Positions 23,951-34,408 of a stretch of DNA of 64,000 nt are shown here, piece after piece. The notes beneath the pieces are model-generated. The model saw only the letters and a list, made by a program, of their open reading frames with translations, made no database searches and was not told the DNA's origin. The DNA lies in NCBI GenBank assembly GCA_019096065.1, contig JAGUCH010000002.1, positions 5,096,501 to 5,160,500 on the forward strand, read 5' to 3'. How positions within the stretch are numbered: position 1 is the first letter of the stretch; each line of letters begins with the position of its first letter. Position numbers and translations under genes: made by a program. The DNA is from Paracyclopina nana (lineage: Eukaryota > Arthropoda > Copepoda > Cyclopoida > Cyclopettidae).

Positions 23951-26908
23951 CTACAACACTTTGTAACGGCCCTTGTTGATGTGATGAATGCCAGAAGTCT
24001 GCATCTTCATCAACTCCTCCTTGAGCAGTCGAGTGATTTCCACCTTGGCCTTCTGAACCGAAAGCTCGTTCGTGCTCTCAATCGCCAAGAAGAGCTTGCG
24101 GTCTCCCTCGGGCACTGCTTTTCCTGGCGGATAGTAAGTGCCCCTCACCGTGATGCCAGCGTCCGAGTATTCACTGATTTGGGCGAGTGCCTCCTTCGAG
24201 GTGACACGCCATCTGGCCTGTTGCGGGAAGTCGTTGATGATCAGCTCCTCCTCGAACTTCTGGAATCCACCCTTGGCTTCTAATTCTTCAGGAGTTGGCT
24301 CGTCGCTTGGAATATAGTTCAGTTTGGCGTTCAATTTGGCTGCTAAGTGGTCAGCCACTGTCTTGGCAGTTATGAGAGGAGTGCCTTGCTTGCCCGCCAA
24401 ATACGACTCAGTAGAGGCCTGAACTACCCCTTTGGGCGTGTTCTTAAGGTTGATCTTGGCAGCAGCCCTCTTCGCTGCCTCTAGTTTGTCGGCGGCGCTG
24501 GCTGAAGACTCGCTATTCGAACCATGGGCAGCGGCGAAGCCACGAATGAGGCCTGTTGCAGCAGCCTCAGAGGCACTCACTGTTTTCACTGATCTTTTAG
24601 GGTCAAGCAGGGCCTCGATTTGGTCGTCGATTTCGGCCTCCACATCCTCGTCGTCGCTGTCCTGCAGGCCGAAAACTGTCTTCTGAAACTTTTTCTTCTC
24701 GCTCGTGTATGCAGCCTCCGACTCGTCAAACTTGAAGCCCGACCCACCAAACCCACCCCCACCAGTTTTCACAGTTTTCCCCTCCTCAGCAGCTTTGGCT
24801 TTGTAGCCGTCCCACAACTCACGAAGCTCGTTGGGAACGACAGTCTCTGATTGCTCGAGAGCTTTGACGATTTCCCCAGCATACCGGCCCTGCTCTGGAG
24901 TGATCAAGGTGTGCGCATATCCTTTGTTTCCAGCACGGCCTGTCCTACCACACCTGTGCACATAGTCCTCATAGTGATTAGGACAGTCGTAGTTCACTAC
25001 AAGCACCAGTTCCTTCACGTCCAAGCCTCTTGCGGCCACTGAGGTAGCCACAAGAATGCGCAGCTTTCCGCTCTTGAAATTGGTGATAATGCTGTCCCTG
25101 TCATACTGATCGATTCCACCATGAAGCGACCCACACGATGTGTAGCTTGCATTCATCAGGTCCTTGAGCAAAGAATCTGCATGCTCTTGTTTGTCCACAA
25201 AAATGATGGACAAACCGTCGGATCTTTGACCCAAAATTTCGAGAAGCTTCAAGAATTTCTGATCGTCGTCCAAAACATGCACATTTTGCTCAATGTCTTT
25301 ACACACGACACTACGGCCACCGACTTGGACTTCGATGGGCCTCATAAGAATACGTCTAGCTAAGGCCTCCATTTGCCTCGGAAACGTGGCACTGAACAGG
25401 ACTATCTGCTTATCCGGCCGGCAGTTGTCAACGATGCGCATCACTTGAGGTTCGAAGCCCATGTCAAACATCCGGTCGGCCTCGTCAAGCACCACAAATG
25501 TCACACGCCTCAAATTGGTGACTCGACCTCCGTTTGCGGCCAACATATCAATCATGCGACCAGGAGTGCAAACGATGATTTCAGCGCCCCTTTTTAGCTC
25601 TGCAATTTGCTCAGAGATTCCTGTGCCTCCGTATACACAGACGCTCCTCGCGCCCTTGGTGGCTCTTTGAAAACGACGGATTTCTTTGCCAATTTGCAAG
25701 CATAATTCGCGCGTGGGTGTCATGATGATGGCAATGGGTCCGTCGCCATCTTCCAAAGGAGGTTGGGCTTTGATGTGACGGAAAAGGGGCAACAAGAAGG
25801 CCAAGGTTTTACCAGAGCCTGTCTTTGCAATGCCAATCATGTCTCGGCCTGACATCACCACTGGAATGGCTTGAGCTTGAATGGGGGTTGGCTTTTCAAA
25901 ATTTTTCTTGAGAATCTCCAGAATTTTGGTGCTCACGCCACACTGGGGCCATGTTTTGATGGGACGGGGACAGTTCTTACCTTTGACTTTAATGCCCTCC
26001 ATCTCCTCACGATACTCTTCAACTTCAGCGTTGGACATTTTTGCAATTTCCGGCACTTCACGGTAAAAGTTTTTCTCAAAAGGAAGATATTCAATCTTAT
26101 TGTGATCCACCATAGCGAGGTCCTTTTTCCCCTTTTTGGCAAGCTTGTCCATGGCTCCCTCAAGGCCTTCCTCTTTTTCCTCCTCGCTCGAGTATTCGAG
26201 TCCGTCCTGATTTTGCTCCATTAGCTCCCCTCGTTTAGGAGCAGCCATGTCCTTCTTTTTCGCCACCCCAGACATGACAATGATCGAGCTCTTCTTATCC
26301 CCAATGAGACCGCCGTTACTGTCAACTTTTGAGTCTTCCTTCTTAATGCCACTGACGATATTCACCCTCTTATTTGGTTGGCGGAATTTCCTCACCTCTT
26401 TATTGATTTCACTCATGTACGCATCGAGGGGATCTTCGTCAGCTTCCTCGGCCTTTTCTGCAATGCTTCCCTCCTCCTCCTCCTCGTCGGCTTCATCTTC
26501 GAGACTCCATACCTTGCCCTCGATTTCCTTCTTAGTCTGATCAATTTCAGCCTTCAGTGCTTCCATTTCCTTTTTCTTTTTCTCAGCACGCCACTTTTCT
26601 ATTCTTTCACGCCGCTTTTGCATTTCAAGCTCAAGTTTCTCTTGCTCCTTGTCTTTGTCAATTTTAAGGTCTCTTTCGGAGGTAACGGTCGAAGTGATCA
26701 CACTATCACTACTGTTTTTGCTAGCTAAAGAGGCGCTATGCTTTTCTCGACGTCGATCTCGGTCTCCTCGGTCACGATCTCTGCTTCTGGAGCGTCTTTC
26801 ATTGCGACGCCGATCTCGAGACCTACTTCGGGATCTTCGTCGTCGTCGATCACGATCTCTCGAACGACTTCGAGATCTCCTCCTCTTGCGGTCTCCTCTC
26901 ATTGTCAA
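23951..26908 (-). CDS. DDX46: ATP-dependent RNA helicase DDX46/Prp5
   Basis: A single uninterrupted 985-residue frame. It is the DEAD-box helicase that remodels U2 snRNP for branch-site recognition during early spliceosome assembly. The N-terminus is an Arg-Ser/Arg-Asp repeat (residues 5-55), followed by a charged coiled coil (about 85-135). The DPLDAYM motif at about 159-165 is the Prp5 signature associated with SF3B1/U2 contact. The helicase core has Walker A AKTGSGKT (361-368), PTRELC, DEAD (475-478), SATFPRQ and HRCGRTGRAG. The length is close to human DDX46 (about 1030). The first ATG (26908) gives MTMRGDRKRR; a second Met lies at residue 3. The gene is intronless and head-to-head with Ku70. 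Confidence 0.95.
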   Translation of the reverse strand: MTMRGDRKRRRSRSRSRDRDRRRRRSRSRSRDRRRNERRSRSRDRDRGDRDRRREKHSASLASKNSSDSVITSTVTSERDLKIDKDKEQEKLELEMQKRRERIEKWRAEKKKKEMEALKAEIDQTKKEIEGKVWSLEDEADEEEEEGSIAEKAEEADEDPLDAYMSEINKEVRKFRQPNKRVNIVSGIKKEDSKVDSNGGLIGDKKSSIIVMSGVAKKKDMAAPKRGELMEQNQDGLEYSSEEEKEEGLEGAMDKLAKKGKKDLAMVDHNKIEYLPFEKNFYREVPEIAKMSNAEVEEYREEMEGIKVKGKNCPRPIKTWPQCGVSTKILEILKKNFEKPTPIQAQAIPVVMSGRDMIGIAKTGSGKTLAFLLPLFRHIKAQPPLEDGDGPIAIIMTPTRELCLQIGKEIRRFQRATKGARSVCVYGGTGISEQIAELKRGAEIIVCTPGRMIDMLAANGGRVTNLRRVTFVVLDEADRMFDMGFEPQVMRIVDNCRPDKQIVLFSATFPRQMEALARRILMRPIEVQVGGRSVVCKDIEQNVHVLDDDQKFLKLLEILGQRSDGLSIIFVDKQEHADSLLKDLMNASYTSCGSLHGGIDQYDRDSIITNFKSGKLRILVATSVAARGLDVKELVLVVNYDCPNHYEDYVHRCGRTGRAGNKGYAHTLITPEQGRYAGEIVKALEQSETVVPNELRELWDGYKAKAAEEGKTVKTGGGGFGGSGFKFDESEAAYTSEKKKFQKTVFGLQDSDDEDVEAEIDDQIEALLDPKRSVKTVSASEAAATGLIRGFAAAHGSNSESSASAADKLEAAKRAAAKINLKNTPKGVVQASTESYLAGKQGTPLITAKTVADHLAAKLNAKLNYIPSDEPTPEELEAKGGFQKFEEELIINDFPQQARWRVTSKEALAQISEYSDAGITVRGTYYPPGKAVPEGDRKLFLAIESTNELSVQKAKVEITRLLKEELMKMQTSGIHHINKGRYKVL

Positions 26909-27285
26909 AACTCAAAATTGGGCGATTTTTCAAACGTTTCACGGAAAATTTTTTGTTTGTTGACCCTTTGATTTGATAGACCGAGTTTAAGGTCGTCAAT
27001 TGACTGTTTTCAAGCTGAATCATGAATCAATACGAAATAGAGGTTTCACTTTTACTAACTGTTTTTGAGTATTACCATATCAGTAAAATATAATCATTAA
27101 ATGCAAACATCAACAAAGTTTTATTAAAATACTAGAGCAGTTTCGTTTAAAAAATGCCTTATACTTCGTAGCTCTATCTTGATGCCGGGCTAGGTCCAAA
27201 TCAACAAATTTTCAATCGTGATTATTCGTGTCGAGTACTACTGGTCTATAACAGTTTTTGACTTCTACTTTGCAGTTTGTAGAAA
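26909..27285. promoter_or_regulatory. Shared promoter region of DDX46 and Ku70
   Basis: These 377 nt separate two divergent start codons, so a bidirectional promoter is implied. A TTGCAG acceptor-like site at about 27270-27275, just before the Ku70 ATG, suggests a short 5' UTR intron. No TATA box stands out. Confidence 0.45.
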
Positions 27286-29191
27286 ATGGACTCTTGGCAT
27301 GATGACGATAGCGACAATGAGCGCGACGAGCTGGCAGATGATACTCAGTATGGGGGCAAAGATGCCATTCTATTTCTGGTTGATGCTGCATCCCCGAGAA
27401 TGCATCAAAAAGGGAATGAAGAGGAAGATTCTCCCTTTCAAATGACTCTCAAATGCGCTCATGCCACACTTCGTAACAAAGTAAGTCGCATACTTCTGCT
27501 ATGAGTACAATGCTATAGTTTACTCATGATAGATTTTCGCGTCCCCTAATGATGTCATCGGTGTCCTTCTCTTTGGAACTGAACGCAGCTTTGGCGTAAA
27601 GGATTTTGAGCACCTGTCCTTGCTGCTGCCAATGGGTATTCCAGAAGGCCGGAACATTACAATGATAGAGGACAAAGTCAATGATATCAAAGATCTCGAA
27701 AAAGAAGTCGGAGAACTGGGAGGACAAGGCTGTAAAGTTGCCATTCATGAAGCACTGTGGCAATGCCAATCATTGTTCAACGATATCAAAGGGAAGGTTG
27801 CTATGAGGAAAATAATTTTGTTTACTTCTAACGATGACCCTCATGAAAATGAGCCCGTACTAAAAAAGCAAGCTATGAAAAAAGCCAATGACCTTAGTGA
27901 CACAGGTATAGTCTTGGAAGTCGTCCCTCTAAGCTCGACATTTGATTGGTCCAAGTTTTACAAAGACGTGATTTCAAAAGATGACAATGATGATGATGCT
28001 CAAGTATTAGGTACAGAGGCATGTATGCAAAAACTGGATGATTTGATGAGGCTTGTCCGAAAGCGAGTGCACAAGAAGCGGTCCTCCGGTCGATGCTGTT
28101 TGGATCTAGGTAAAGGAGTTAAACTGGCTGTGTCTTCTTACAGCTTTGTTCAAAGGGCTTACAAGCCATCAAAGATTCGGCTCACAAGAGATACCAACGA
28201 GGAAGTTAGGACATTGAGGCAATTCATTGATTCGAATTCCGGTGCACCTTTGCTTACTTGTGACATCAGCAAATTTATGGAATATGGCAAACAGAAAATC
28301 AAACTTACTCAAGATGAGGTCAGAGCCACCCAGAAGGCCCTCTTAGATGGAACCTATGGGCTCAAGTTGCTCACTTTCAAGCCCATGAGTGATATGAAAT
28401 GGAGTGACTTCGTAAGGTCCAGTCACTTCATCTACCCTGATGAAAAGTCTATTAGGGGATCGAGGACTTTATTTGGTGCTCTCCTGATGCGATGCATTGC
28501 ACGAAAAGTTATGGCAATCTGTTCGTACAAAGCCCGAGAGACCTCGTCGCCATCATTTGTTGCCTTGTACCCTCAAGAAGAAGAAACAGATCCATCAGAC
28601 GGTGCCCAAAAAACTCCGCCAGGTTTTCTGATTGTGTACTTGCCATTTGTTGACGATTTTCGAGAGCTGCCTACAAATTTGCGTCCTCTTTTGGAATCTA
28701 GTGATGAGCAGAAATCTGTCGCCAAAAAAGTCATCAAAAAGCTCAAGATGAAAAACTACGATCCCGAGGCTTTTGAAAATCCCACGCTCCAAACCCATTA
28801 TCGCCTGGTAGAGGCTCTGGCTCTTCAGAAGGCTGATGTGGAAGACGATGATAATGTTGACAGTACAATGCCTCCTTTCGATATCATGAAGCGGCGCCTT
28901 GGAACATTAAGCCAAGAGTTCATTGAGGCAACCGAGCCCGATGAGTCTTTGGTTGAAATGGTCAAGGGTGACGTTAAAAAACGGCCAGCCCCCACTTCTC
29001 ACTTCAGAGCCAAAAGGCAGAAAGAGGATGACTGCGGTAGCCATGCGGATATGGCAGATATGGTGAAATCCAAGAAAGTTGACAAGCTGAAAGTTGAAGA
29101 TTTGAAAGCTTTTCTCAAGTCTGTCGGCATACCAGTGAGTAACAAGAGAAAAGCTGATTTGGTTCAAGCCATTTATGACCATCACAAATGA
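27286..29191 (+). CDS. XRCC6: Ku70, DNA end-binding subunit
   Basis: Two exons, 27286-27480 and 27533-29191, joined in phase 0 across a 52-nt intron (AAA|GTAAGT...GATAG|ATT); 617 residues. Ku70 pairs with Ku80 to bind DNA double-strand ends in non-homologous end joining and at telomeres. An acidic N-terminus leads into the vWA-like domain (KDAILFLVDAASPRM, IGVLLFGTERSFG). A central beta-barrel region follows, reading KLAVSSYSFVQRAYKPS and later YGLKLLTFKP. The C-terminus has a basic linker and a SAP domain (KLKVEDLKAFLKSVGIPVSN) for DNA binding. Length and domain order match animal Ku70. The stop lies 3 nt from that of HGH1 on the other strand. Confidence 0.95.
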
Positions 29192-29194
29192 TAT

Positions 29195-30256
29195 CTACAA
29201 GGCCCCTTCGAAGCTTTTTTGCACTTCGTCAGGCACATCGACTTCTTTGTAATTGTCAAGTTTGATTTCGTCCTCCTTCTTGATCAGGATGTCCACCACG
29301 TTTTCGCAAGCCAATTTCACTGTCTCGTCTGCCTCGTTTTTGTGCAACTCACGTAAAATATAATATGCATTTTGATTTCGAATGGTTTCGCGAGCTTGCC
29401 TAGTTGAGCAGAGTTGAAGCAGAGCTTCCAAAAGCAGTCGTCTGATGTCAGGATCGTCTTCAACTTTTTTGTCCTCATCCAGATACTGGAGGTCAATGGG
29501 CATTTTGTCAACTTCCTCTTCTTCGATGTCTTCAGGTGTTGGCCCAGCCAATGGAAGTAAGAGTCGTGTGAGTATGTCTAACTTTTGAAGCATCATCATA
29601 TGGATGGAGGTGTCAAAGCAGCAGTTTCGTATGCACCCAACCATTCCTCCCCTTCTCACCGAAGACGTTTTAAATTCGGTAAATGGCAGCAACCGGCTCA
29701 AAAGATGACAAGACTTGGCCAGTAGTTCTTCTCTAACTTCATGCAGCTGGCTTAAGTTGGACATGAAGGGACCTAAATAGTGCAACTTTGGCCCTTCAAC
29801 TTTAGTCTCCTTGCAAATTACATCGACCACTTTCTCCATTGATATTTGATTCTGCTTGAAGTAGTCATACACTTTATCAGCTCCAATTTTGTCAATCGTG
29901 AGGTTGGATAGCACCATGCAAGCTGGATCAGCAGAAGGCGACACTTCTTCAGTGATAACTTGCCACAACTTAGTCACCAGTTTCTTAGACTCCTCTTCCA
30001 TTTGCAGCATTTTGATCGCAGTTTCTTTGTGAGCAGAGAGATTGATCAGAGCCAAAGATGCGTTTTTCCTCACCAGCTCGGCTTTGTCATCACTAGCCAA
30101 TTTGAGCAATATAGAAAAAAGACCGTTTACGTTTGTCAGTAATTCGGCACCATCTGGAGTACCGGTCAGCCCAAGAATATGATCAAGCGCAACTGCCTTG
30201 ATCTCCACGCGAGCATTTATGTCAAGAAACTGAAGTAATTCCTTGATTGCCTCCAT
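29195..30256 (-). CDS. HGH1: HGH1 homologue, eEF2-folding cochaperone
   Basis: An intronless 353-residue frame. The HGH1/FAM203 family is an all-helical armadillo-like protein that helps the TRiC/CCT chaperonin fold elongation factor 2 in the cytosol. Diagnostic stretches are MEAIKELLQFLDINARVEIK, ACMVLSNLTID, LGPFMSNLSQ and GGMVGCIRNCCFD. A Met is at 30256; the frame stays open upstream to 30388 but without a further ATG, so I chose 30256. The gene is convergent with Ku70 (3 nt between stop codons). Its upstream side has an E-box and a CRE within 75 nt of the start codon. Confidence 0.93.
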   Translation of the reverse strand: MEAIKELLQFLDINARVEIKAVALDHILGLTGTPDGAELLTNVNGLFSILLKLASDDKAELVRKNASLALINLSAHKETAIKMLQMEEESKKLVTKLWQVITEEVSPSADPACMVLSNLTIDKIGADKVYDYFKQNQISMEKVVDVICKETKVEGPKLHYLGPFMSNLSQLHEVREELLAKSCHLLSRLLPFTEFKTSSVRRGGMVGCIRNCCFDTSIHMMMLQKLDILTRLLLPLAGPTPEDIEEEEVDKMPIDLQYLDEDKKVEDDPDIRRLLLEALLQLCSTRQARETIRNQNAYYILRELHKNEADETVKLACENVVDILIKKEDEIKLDNYKEVDVPDEVQKSFEGAL

Positions 30257-30307
30257 GATTCTAAGCACTGTAAAAGAGTAATTTAACGAGAAAAATAACT
30301 CGATTTC

Positions 30308-30330
30308 CACGTGTTGACTCTCTGACGTCA
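30308..30330 (-). promoter_or_regulatory. E-box plus CRE upstream of HGH1
   Basis: CACGTG (30308-30313) and TGACGTCA (30323-30330) are both perfect palindromes, 52-74 nt upstream of the HGH1 start codon. They suit bHLH and CREB/ATF factors, respectively. They could lie in the promoter or the 5' UTR. Confidence 0.5.
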
Positions 30331-31523
30331 CGCACACGGCACACCGAAATTTTTTAAAACCTGCCCGGGAAATTACTGATGCGCTCAACGCAACCAGATG
30401 TGCACTAAGGATCTATGTGTCAATTTAGTCAAACTCATTGCAAAATTATTGAATTACTATTGAAACTGATAAAACAATAAGCTAGCCCAACAACTTTGCC
30501 AAGTACATTTGACATGGCTGCACTACGTAAGCAACCTAAATGTGGCAATATTTCTGCTTATAGTCATAGTGTGTTTAAAGCTTAACACTTCATTAATATA
30601 AAATTACCTACGCTAATAATGGTACCGGCCTGTTCTTTCTTCCATGGTTCAATATCATTCAAATGTCAAATATTTACGCAGAAAATCAGATGTTCTAAGG
30701 CAGGCAGCAATTGCCATGCCTTACTAAGAGGCATTAAAGATGTTGTCCTTGGTAAAAGCCAAAATTTGCTTATATTGCTTTTGATATAAAGTTCCTGATG
30801 AGGTACACTAGATTTAAGCGTCCACAATGAGGACAGCAGGGAGCGGGCGTTTTAAAAGTCCTTACCTTGGCTTAAAGCGCTACATTGGCTAAAATTCGTA
30901 TTTTAATTCAGTAGCAAATTCCCATTGAAGCGAAGTTCAAAATGAACAAATATCTGTAGGCAATAATTACAGCCAGTTTAGCACTTTGAGCCATTCATCT
31001 CTACAAAGTCAGTAGCTTTGCTAATTATTTATGGTGGGCAAGCACTTCTCCCCGGTCCCGATAAAAAATTTAAGATGTCAATTTGAAAAATTAAGTACAC
31101 AGCATTGGCCGTTTTATGGTAGGTGGACAGTAAAGGGCAGTTGTAGTTTTTATCAGAGACTTATATAGAAAGAGAACTTCTTGCATTCTCACTGCACGCG
31201 AGCTCGCGCCAAGTGCTACAAGTGATTTTGATAACGTTTGGGTCAGCTGTGTTAATTAAGTAGTCAACAGGCTGCTTTGATCCAGAAAGGAAAACGCCAA
31301 CTGGCACCTCTGTTTTACAACTTTTAATTCCTAATAGTTGGGGAAATATTTATAAAATATAAAAGATAGCCCTAGCAAAATTGAGCAACTCGTAAAATAG
31401 GACTATTTTGGCTAAGTGGGCTCATTTAGGAGTTATTAGCAACCAAAAGTCTGCCCCGGCTCAAATTCAGGCAGCCGCGACCAAAATTCCATTGTAGTCA
31501 CTTCTCTTGTTATATAAGTCTCT

Positions 31524-31975
31524 GGTTTTTTTTATACTGTAATACGATTTCCTCGTGTTATAATTCAGTTTACCGATCCGACTCAGCTCTTTTATATCAC
31601 AGTTCTTTCTAAGCAATTTGGGGGATATTAAATACTTAACAGCCCTTGAATCAAATTTGAGGGATTTTAAGTAATTTAATGCCCCTCACATTCCATGGAA
31701 GTAATCCAAATTCCAAAGAAGTTTGAAAAAAGAGAGGATCATCCTAGATTCGAACCTCAGACAGTTGGATAAGCATTCCAATGCTCTAACCACTGAGCTA
31801 TGGAAACATCATGTATAGGATTTTAAAATGGAAAAACACTCATACAATTACAGCCCTCGCAGGCTCGGGCTAGTAAAGCTGTACTCAAGTTTTTCCATTT
31901 TAAAATCCTCGCTCAGCTATTTAATGACCCTACTTTACGTGCCCCAGGTCAAAATAAATAACTATTAAAATGGTC
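31524..31975 (-). mobile_element. tRNA-derived SINE, copy A
   Basis: Read on the minus strand, it begins near GGGGCACGTAAAGT, passes through a tRNA-like unit (31807-31741) and continues through a conserved tail to CGTATTACAGTAT followed by an A-run. The tRNA-like unit has an A box (31800-31783, TAGCTCAGTGGTTAGAGC) and a near-perfect B box (31756-31746, GGTTCGAATCT). A 5-bp anticodon-type stem, TTGGA/TCCAA, closes a 7-nt loop. The same segments occur in the same order at 62818-63395 on the plus strand, including the tail GAGCTGAGTCGGATCGGTAA. No coding capacity is seen, so the element is non-autonomous. Confidence 0.8.
31817..31909. repeat. Perfect 21-nt inverted repeat inside SINE copy A
   Basis: Positions 31817-31837 and 31889-31909 are exact reverse complements, both built around ATTTTAAAAT, and are separated by 51 nt. 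Copy B has only one arm of this sequence (about 62876-62888). The second arm and loop are therefore specific to copy A. Confidence 0.85.
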
Positions 31976-32634
31976 TGAAAATTTTTTTATGGGTGTGAGA
32001 ATGGCTTTTTGAGCCACTGCACAGTGATTCAAAATCCCTTCTGGACTAGGGCCTCTAATCTACGGCACTGTTCTGGACACGCTCGGACTAAGCTAAAAAT
32101 TGACTTTCAGAGCTCCCAATTCCGCAGCCAATTTTGATAAATAATCATGAAATGGGGTCTGATTATCATCATAGCCAAATAGTAGGCTAAATTGGGTTTT
32201 CTATTGTTTCCCTTCATGAGAACTGTTTCAGGCAAATTTTCATTTTAAAGATGAATTTCCACCTTTTTCTTTCAATTATCCCTAATTTTAGTTGTATTAA
32301 TGGCTAGGAAGTTATTCCAAAAAGGAGCTAAAGATGGTGGCAAAATGAAAATTTGGCATTTTTGCAGAATTTCTCATGCGCGTGAAAATGGCTTTTTGAA
32401 CCAACGTGCACCCTAAGAAGACTACTTTTCATGTTTAGAATTTATTTAACAGTTTTACCTGTCAACTGGTCTACTAGTCAACTTTGCTACTTTAAGAGGT
32501 CGACTCGCAGTCATTATGCAACTTGTCGCCTGGTAACTTCTATTGATAAGATCAATTTTCATTGGTCCTTTTAAAATTCTCAAATGTGATTGGTTCCGTC
32601 AATATTTGCCTTTTGCCCGTGTCAAAATGATTTG

Positions 32635-32658
32635 TGGGAGCGGGCGCGCCCGCTCCCA
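32635..32658. repeat. 24-nt GC-rich perfect palindrome
   Basis: The arms TGGGAGCGGGCG and CGCCCGCTCCCA are exact reverse complements with no spacer, in an otherwise AT-rich spacer. The word GGGAGCGGGCG also occurs near 30839. It lies 306 nt upstream of the gustatory receptor start. It could be a protein-binding site or the remnant of an element end. Confidence 0.85.
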
Positions 32659-32963
32659 ATAAACATATTTGAAGCTTGATTTGAAGCAAAAGACATGCAC
32701 TTCGCAACAATTTTTTTTCTAATAAGCCGACTCATGCAGAACATAGCGCATACATACTAGCTGTTGCTTCATTTTGGTAGAATCCAGCTATGTTATGCCC
32801 GCTAACTAAGAATTCAGCTTTAAAAGTGTTGGAACGACCATTAGACTTGCATTAATTTTGCATTAACCTGTCGCGGTACTTTTTTGTGGCGAAACATGCA
32901 CAGTAATTACATACCGGCCAATATACCTAGGCTTACTAGCCAGTTGAGAGCAGATTACCAAAG

Positions 32964-34292
32964 ATGGAAGCCATTGTGTCGCCGGTAAAGTGTTCATCTA
33001 CTCTATACCCTGTTCGAAGATGGCTCAAGATTTTCCAACTTCTTGGCGGATTGCCTTTGAGGATAGAAAATATGGAAGCCACCATATTCAAAAACTCTAC
33101 GCTTTATAGCGCCATTTTTTTCATGAAAATGATGTTCATCTTTGCGAGCTCCGTGTTCTCTCAGGTGATCGTTAATTTTGTCATCCTTGGCTACGATGAG
33201 TTCGAGAAGGCCATCAAAGACCTGAAAATTACTCAGACAGAGGTCATATCCTATTACGTTACCATCGTTCCGCAATTGTGCGGTTTGATTATCAATTTTT
33301 ACATACTCAAGCGTTTTGGCCCAGATCTGACCAATTTTTGCCAAACCATGAAAGCATTCGTTTCAGTCCCTGTGGATACGGGTATGCTAAGCATTTGCTA
33401 ATCATCATAATTTTGCGATGATACATACATATTGCGAATCTTAGATTACTTGGAAAAGTACACGAGAAGAAACAAGAGGAGAGTTGTGAAATACATCATC
33501 GTGAGCGGCTTTGGAATCGTTGCTGCTGGTATCACGCAAATCTATGTCAACTCTGGCATGGAAGATGCCTTTGGGCTTAAGGTTTTCGTGATTGCTCTCC
33601 AAATCACCGTGAATACGTTCGTTCAAATTCCAGCTTCCACCCTTGTTGTCCACTTGATGGTCTGCCAATCCATCATTCACTTGACCGCGTTAGCGAGCTC
33701 TTTGCATGACGTCGCAAAGGACAAAGCTAATTTTTACGGCCATGAGAAGCGGCAAAAAAGCAAGGCCGAGGATACCGCTAAGTGGATGATCGAGTCCACC
33801 TTCCAACTTTGCGAGTTGATCACGCGAGCGAACGCCACTTTTGGAAAGCTGATTTTCGTGGAGGTGGGCATCCTCATGATTAACATTGTCATCACCGTTT
33901 TCCTCGCGTCGAGCTTGATCACGTCATTCAAATTGGACGTTTTCCCCAACGCGCTGTTTTTCAACGGCATCAATCAAGTCTGTTCCGCTACCGTGTTTCT
34001 CTTGAGGATGTACGGGCTCACATCCACTGGAGAGGCTTTGGCAGCCAAGCTATTGGAGCTGCGAGTGGATCTCAAGCTTTTTGGAATCAGTCACTTCAAC
34101 GACATGAATGACCAATCAATTTTTGCGTTCGACGCAATGCTCGATCGCTTGCGAGGCTTAGATGCGCCCATTCGACCCTTGAATGGATTCAACTTGAACC
34201 TGTCATCAGCCTTGACTGTTTTGGGCTTACTAATCACCTACATCGTCGTACTGTTTCAATTCAAAGCAGACGAATTAGCCAATAGTAATTAG
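32964..34292 (+). CDS. Gustatory receptor (7tm_7 family)
   Basis: Two exons, 32964-33381 and 33445-34292, join in phase 1 (ACG G|GTATGC...CTTAG|AT TAC), giving 421 residues, a typical length. It is a chemoreceptor ion channel of the insect Gr family in the sensory-neuron membrane. About seven hydrophobic segments are visible, among them YSAIFFMKMMFIFASSVF, VEVGILMINIVITVFLASSL and SSALTVLGLLITYIVVLFQF. The C-terminal TYIVVLFQF matches the TYxxxxxQF signature of the family, and the final intron position is typical of the group. The ligand cannot be told. No second receptor gene lies in the window, so it is not part of a visible tandem cluster. Its 3' flank holds a hAT-type MITE about 110 nt away. 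Confidence 0.9.
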
Positions 34293-34408
34293 AAAGCCGT
34301 GCATTTTTCAGCTCCTAGCTAGTCCTTTTAGCTATTTAATTTCTGACTTTTCTCTCCATGTCACACGTGACCCAACGGAGGTAAACGAAGCTGGATATTT
34401 TGACATTG

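Larger units (their letters stand above)
30331..32963. other. Repeat-bearing intergenic region
   Basis: No gene was recognised. The region is AT-rich and contains a minus-strand SINE copy (31524-31975), an internal hairpin and a GC-rich 24-nt palindrome (32635-32658). Two similar stretches, near 31996 and 32380, share GTGARAATGGCTTTTTGARCCA-like text and suggest older repeat debris. The gustatory receptor promoter must lie towards the right end. Confidence 0.5.

Noticed and set aside
30257-30388. 44-residue N-terminal extension of HGH1
   Set aside because: It has no ATG, and the family homology begins at the Met at 30256.
31741-31807. Functional tRNA gene on the minus strand
   Set aside because: It has A and B boxes and an anticodon-type stem, but no complete acceptor stem, and it sits inside a repeat found elsewhere in the window, so it is a SINE head.
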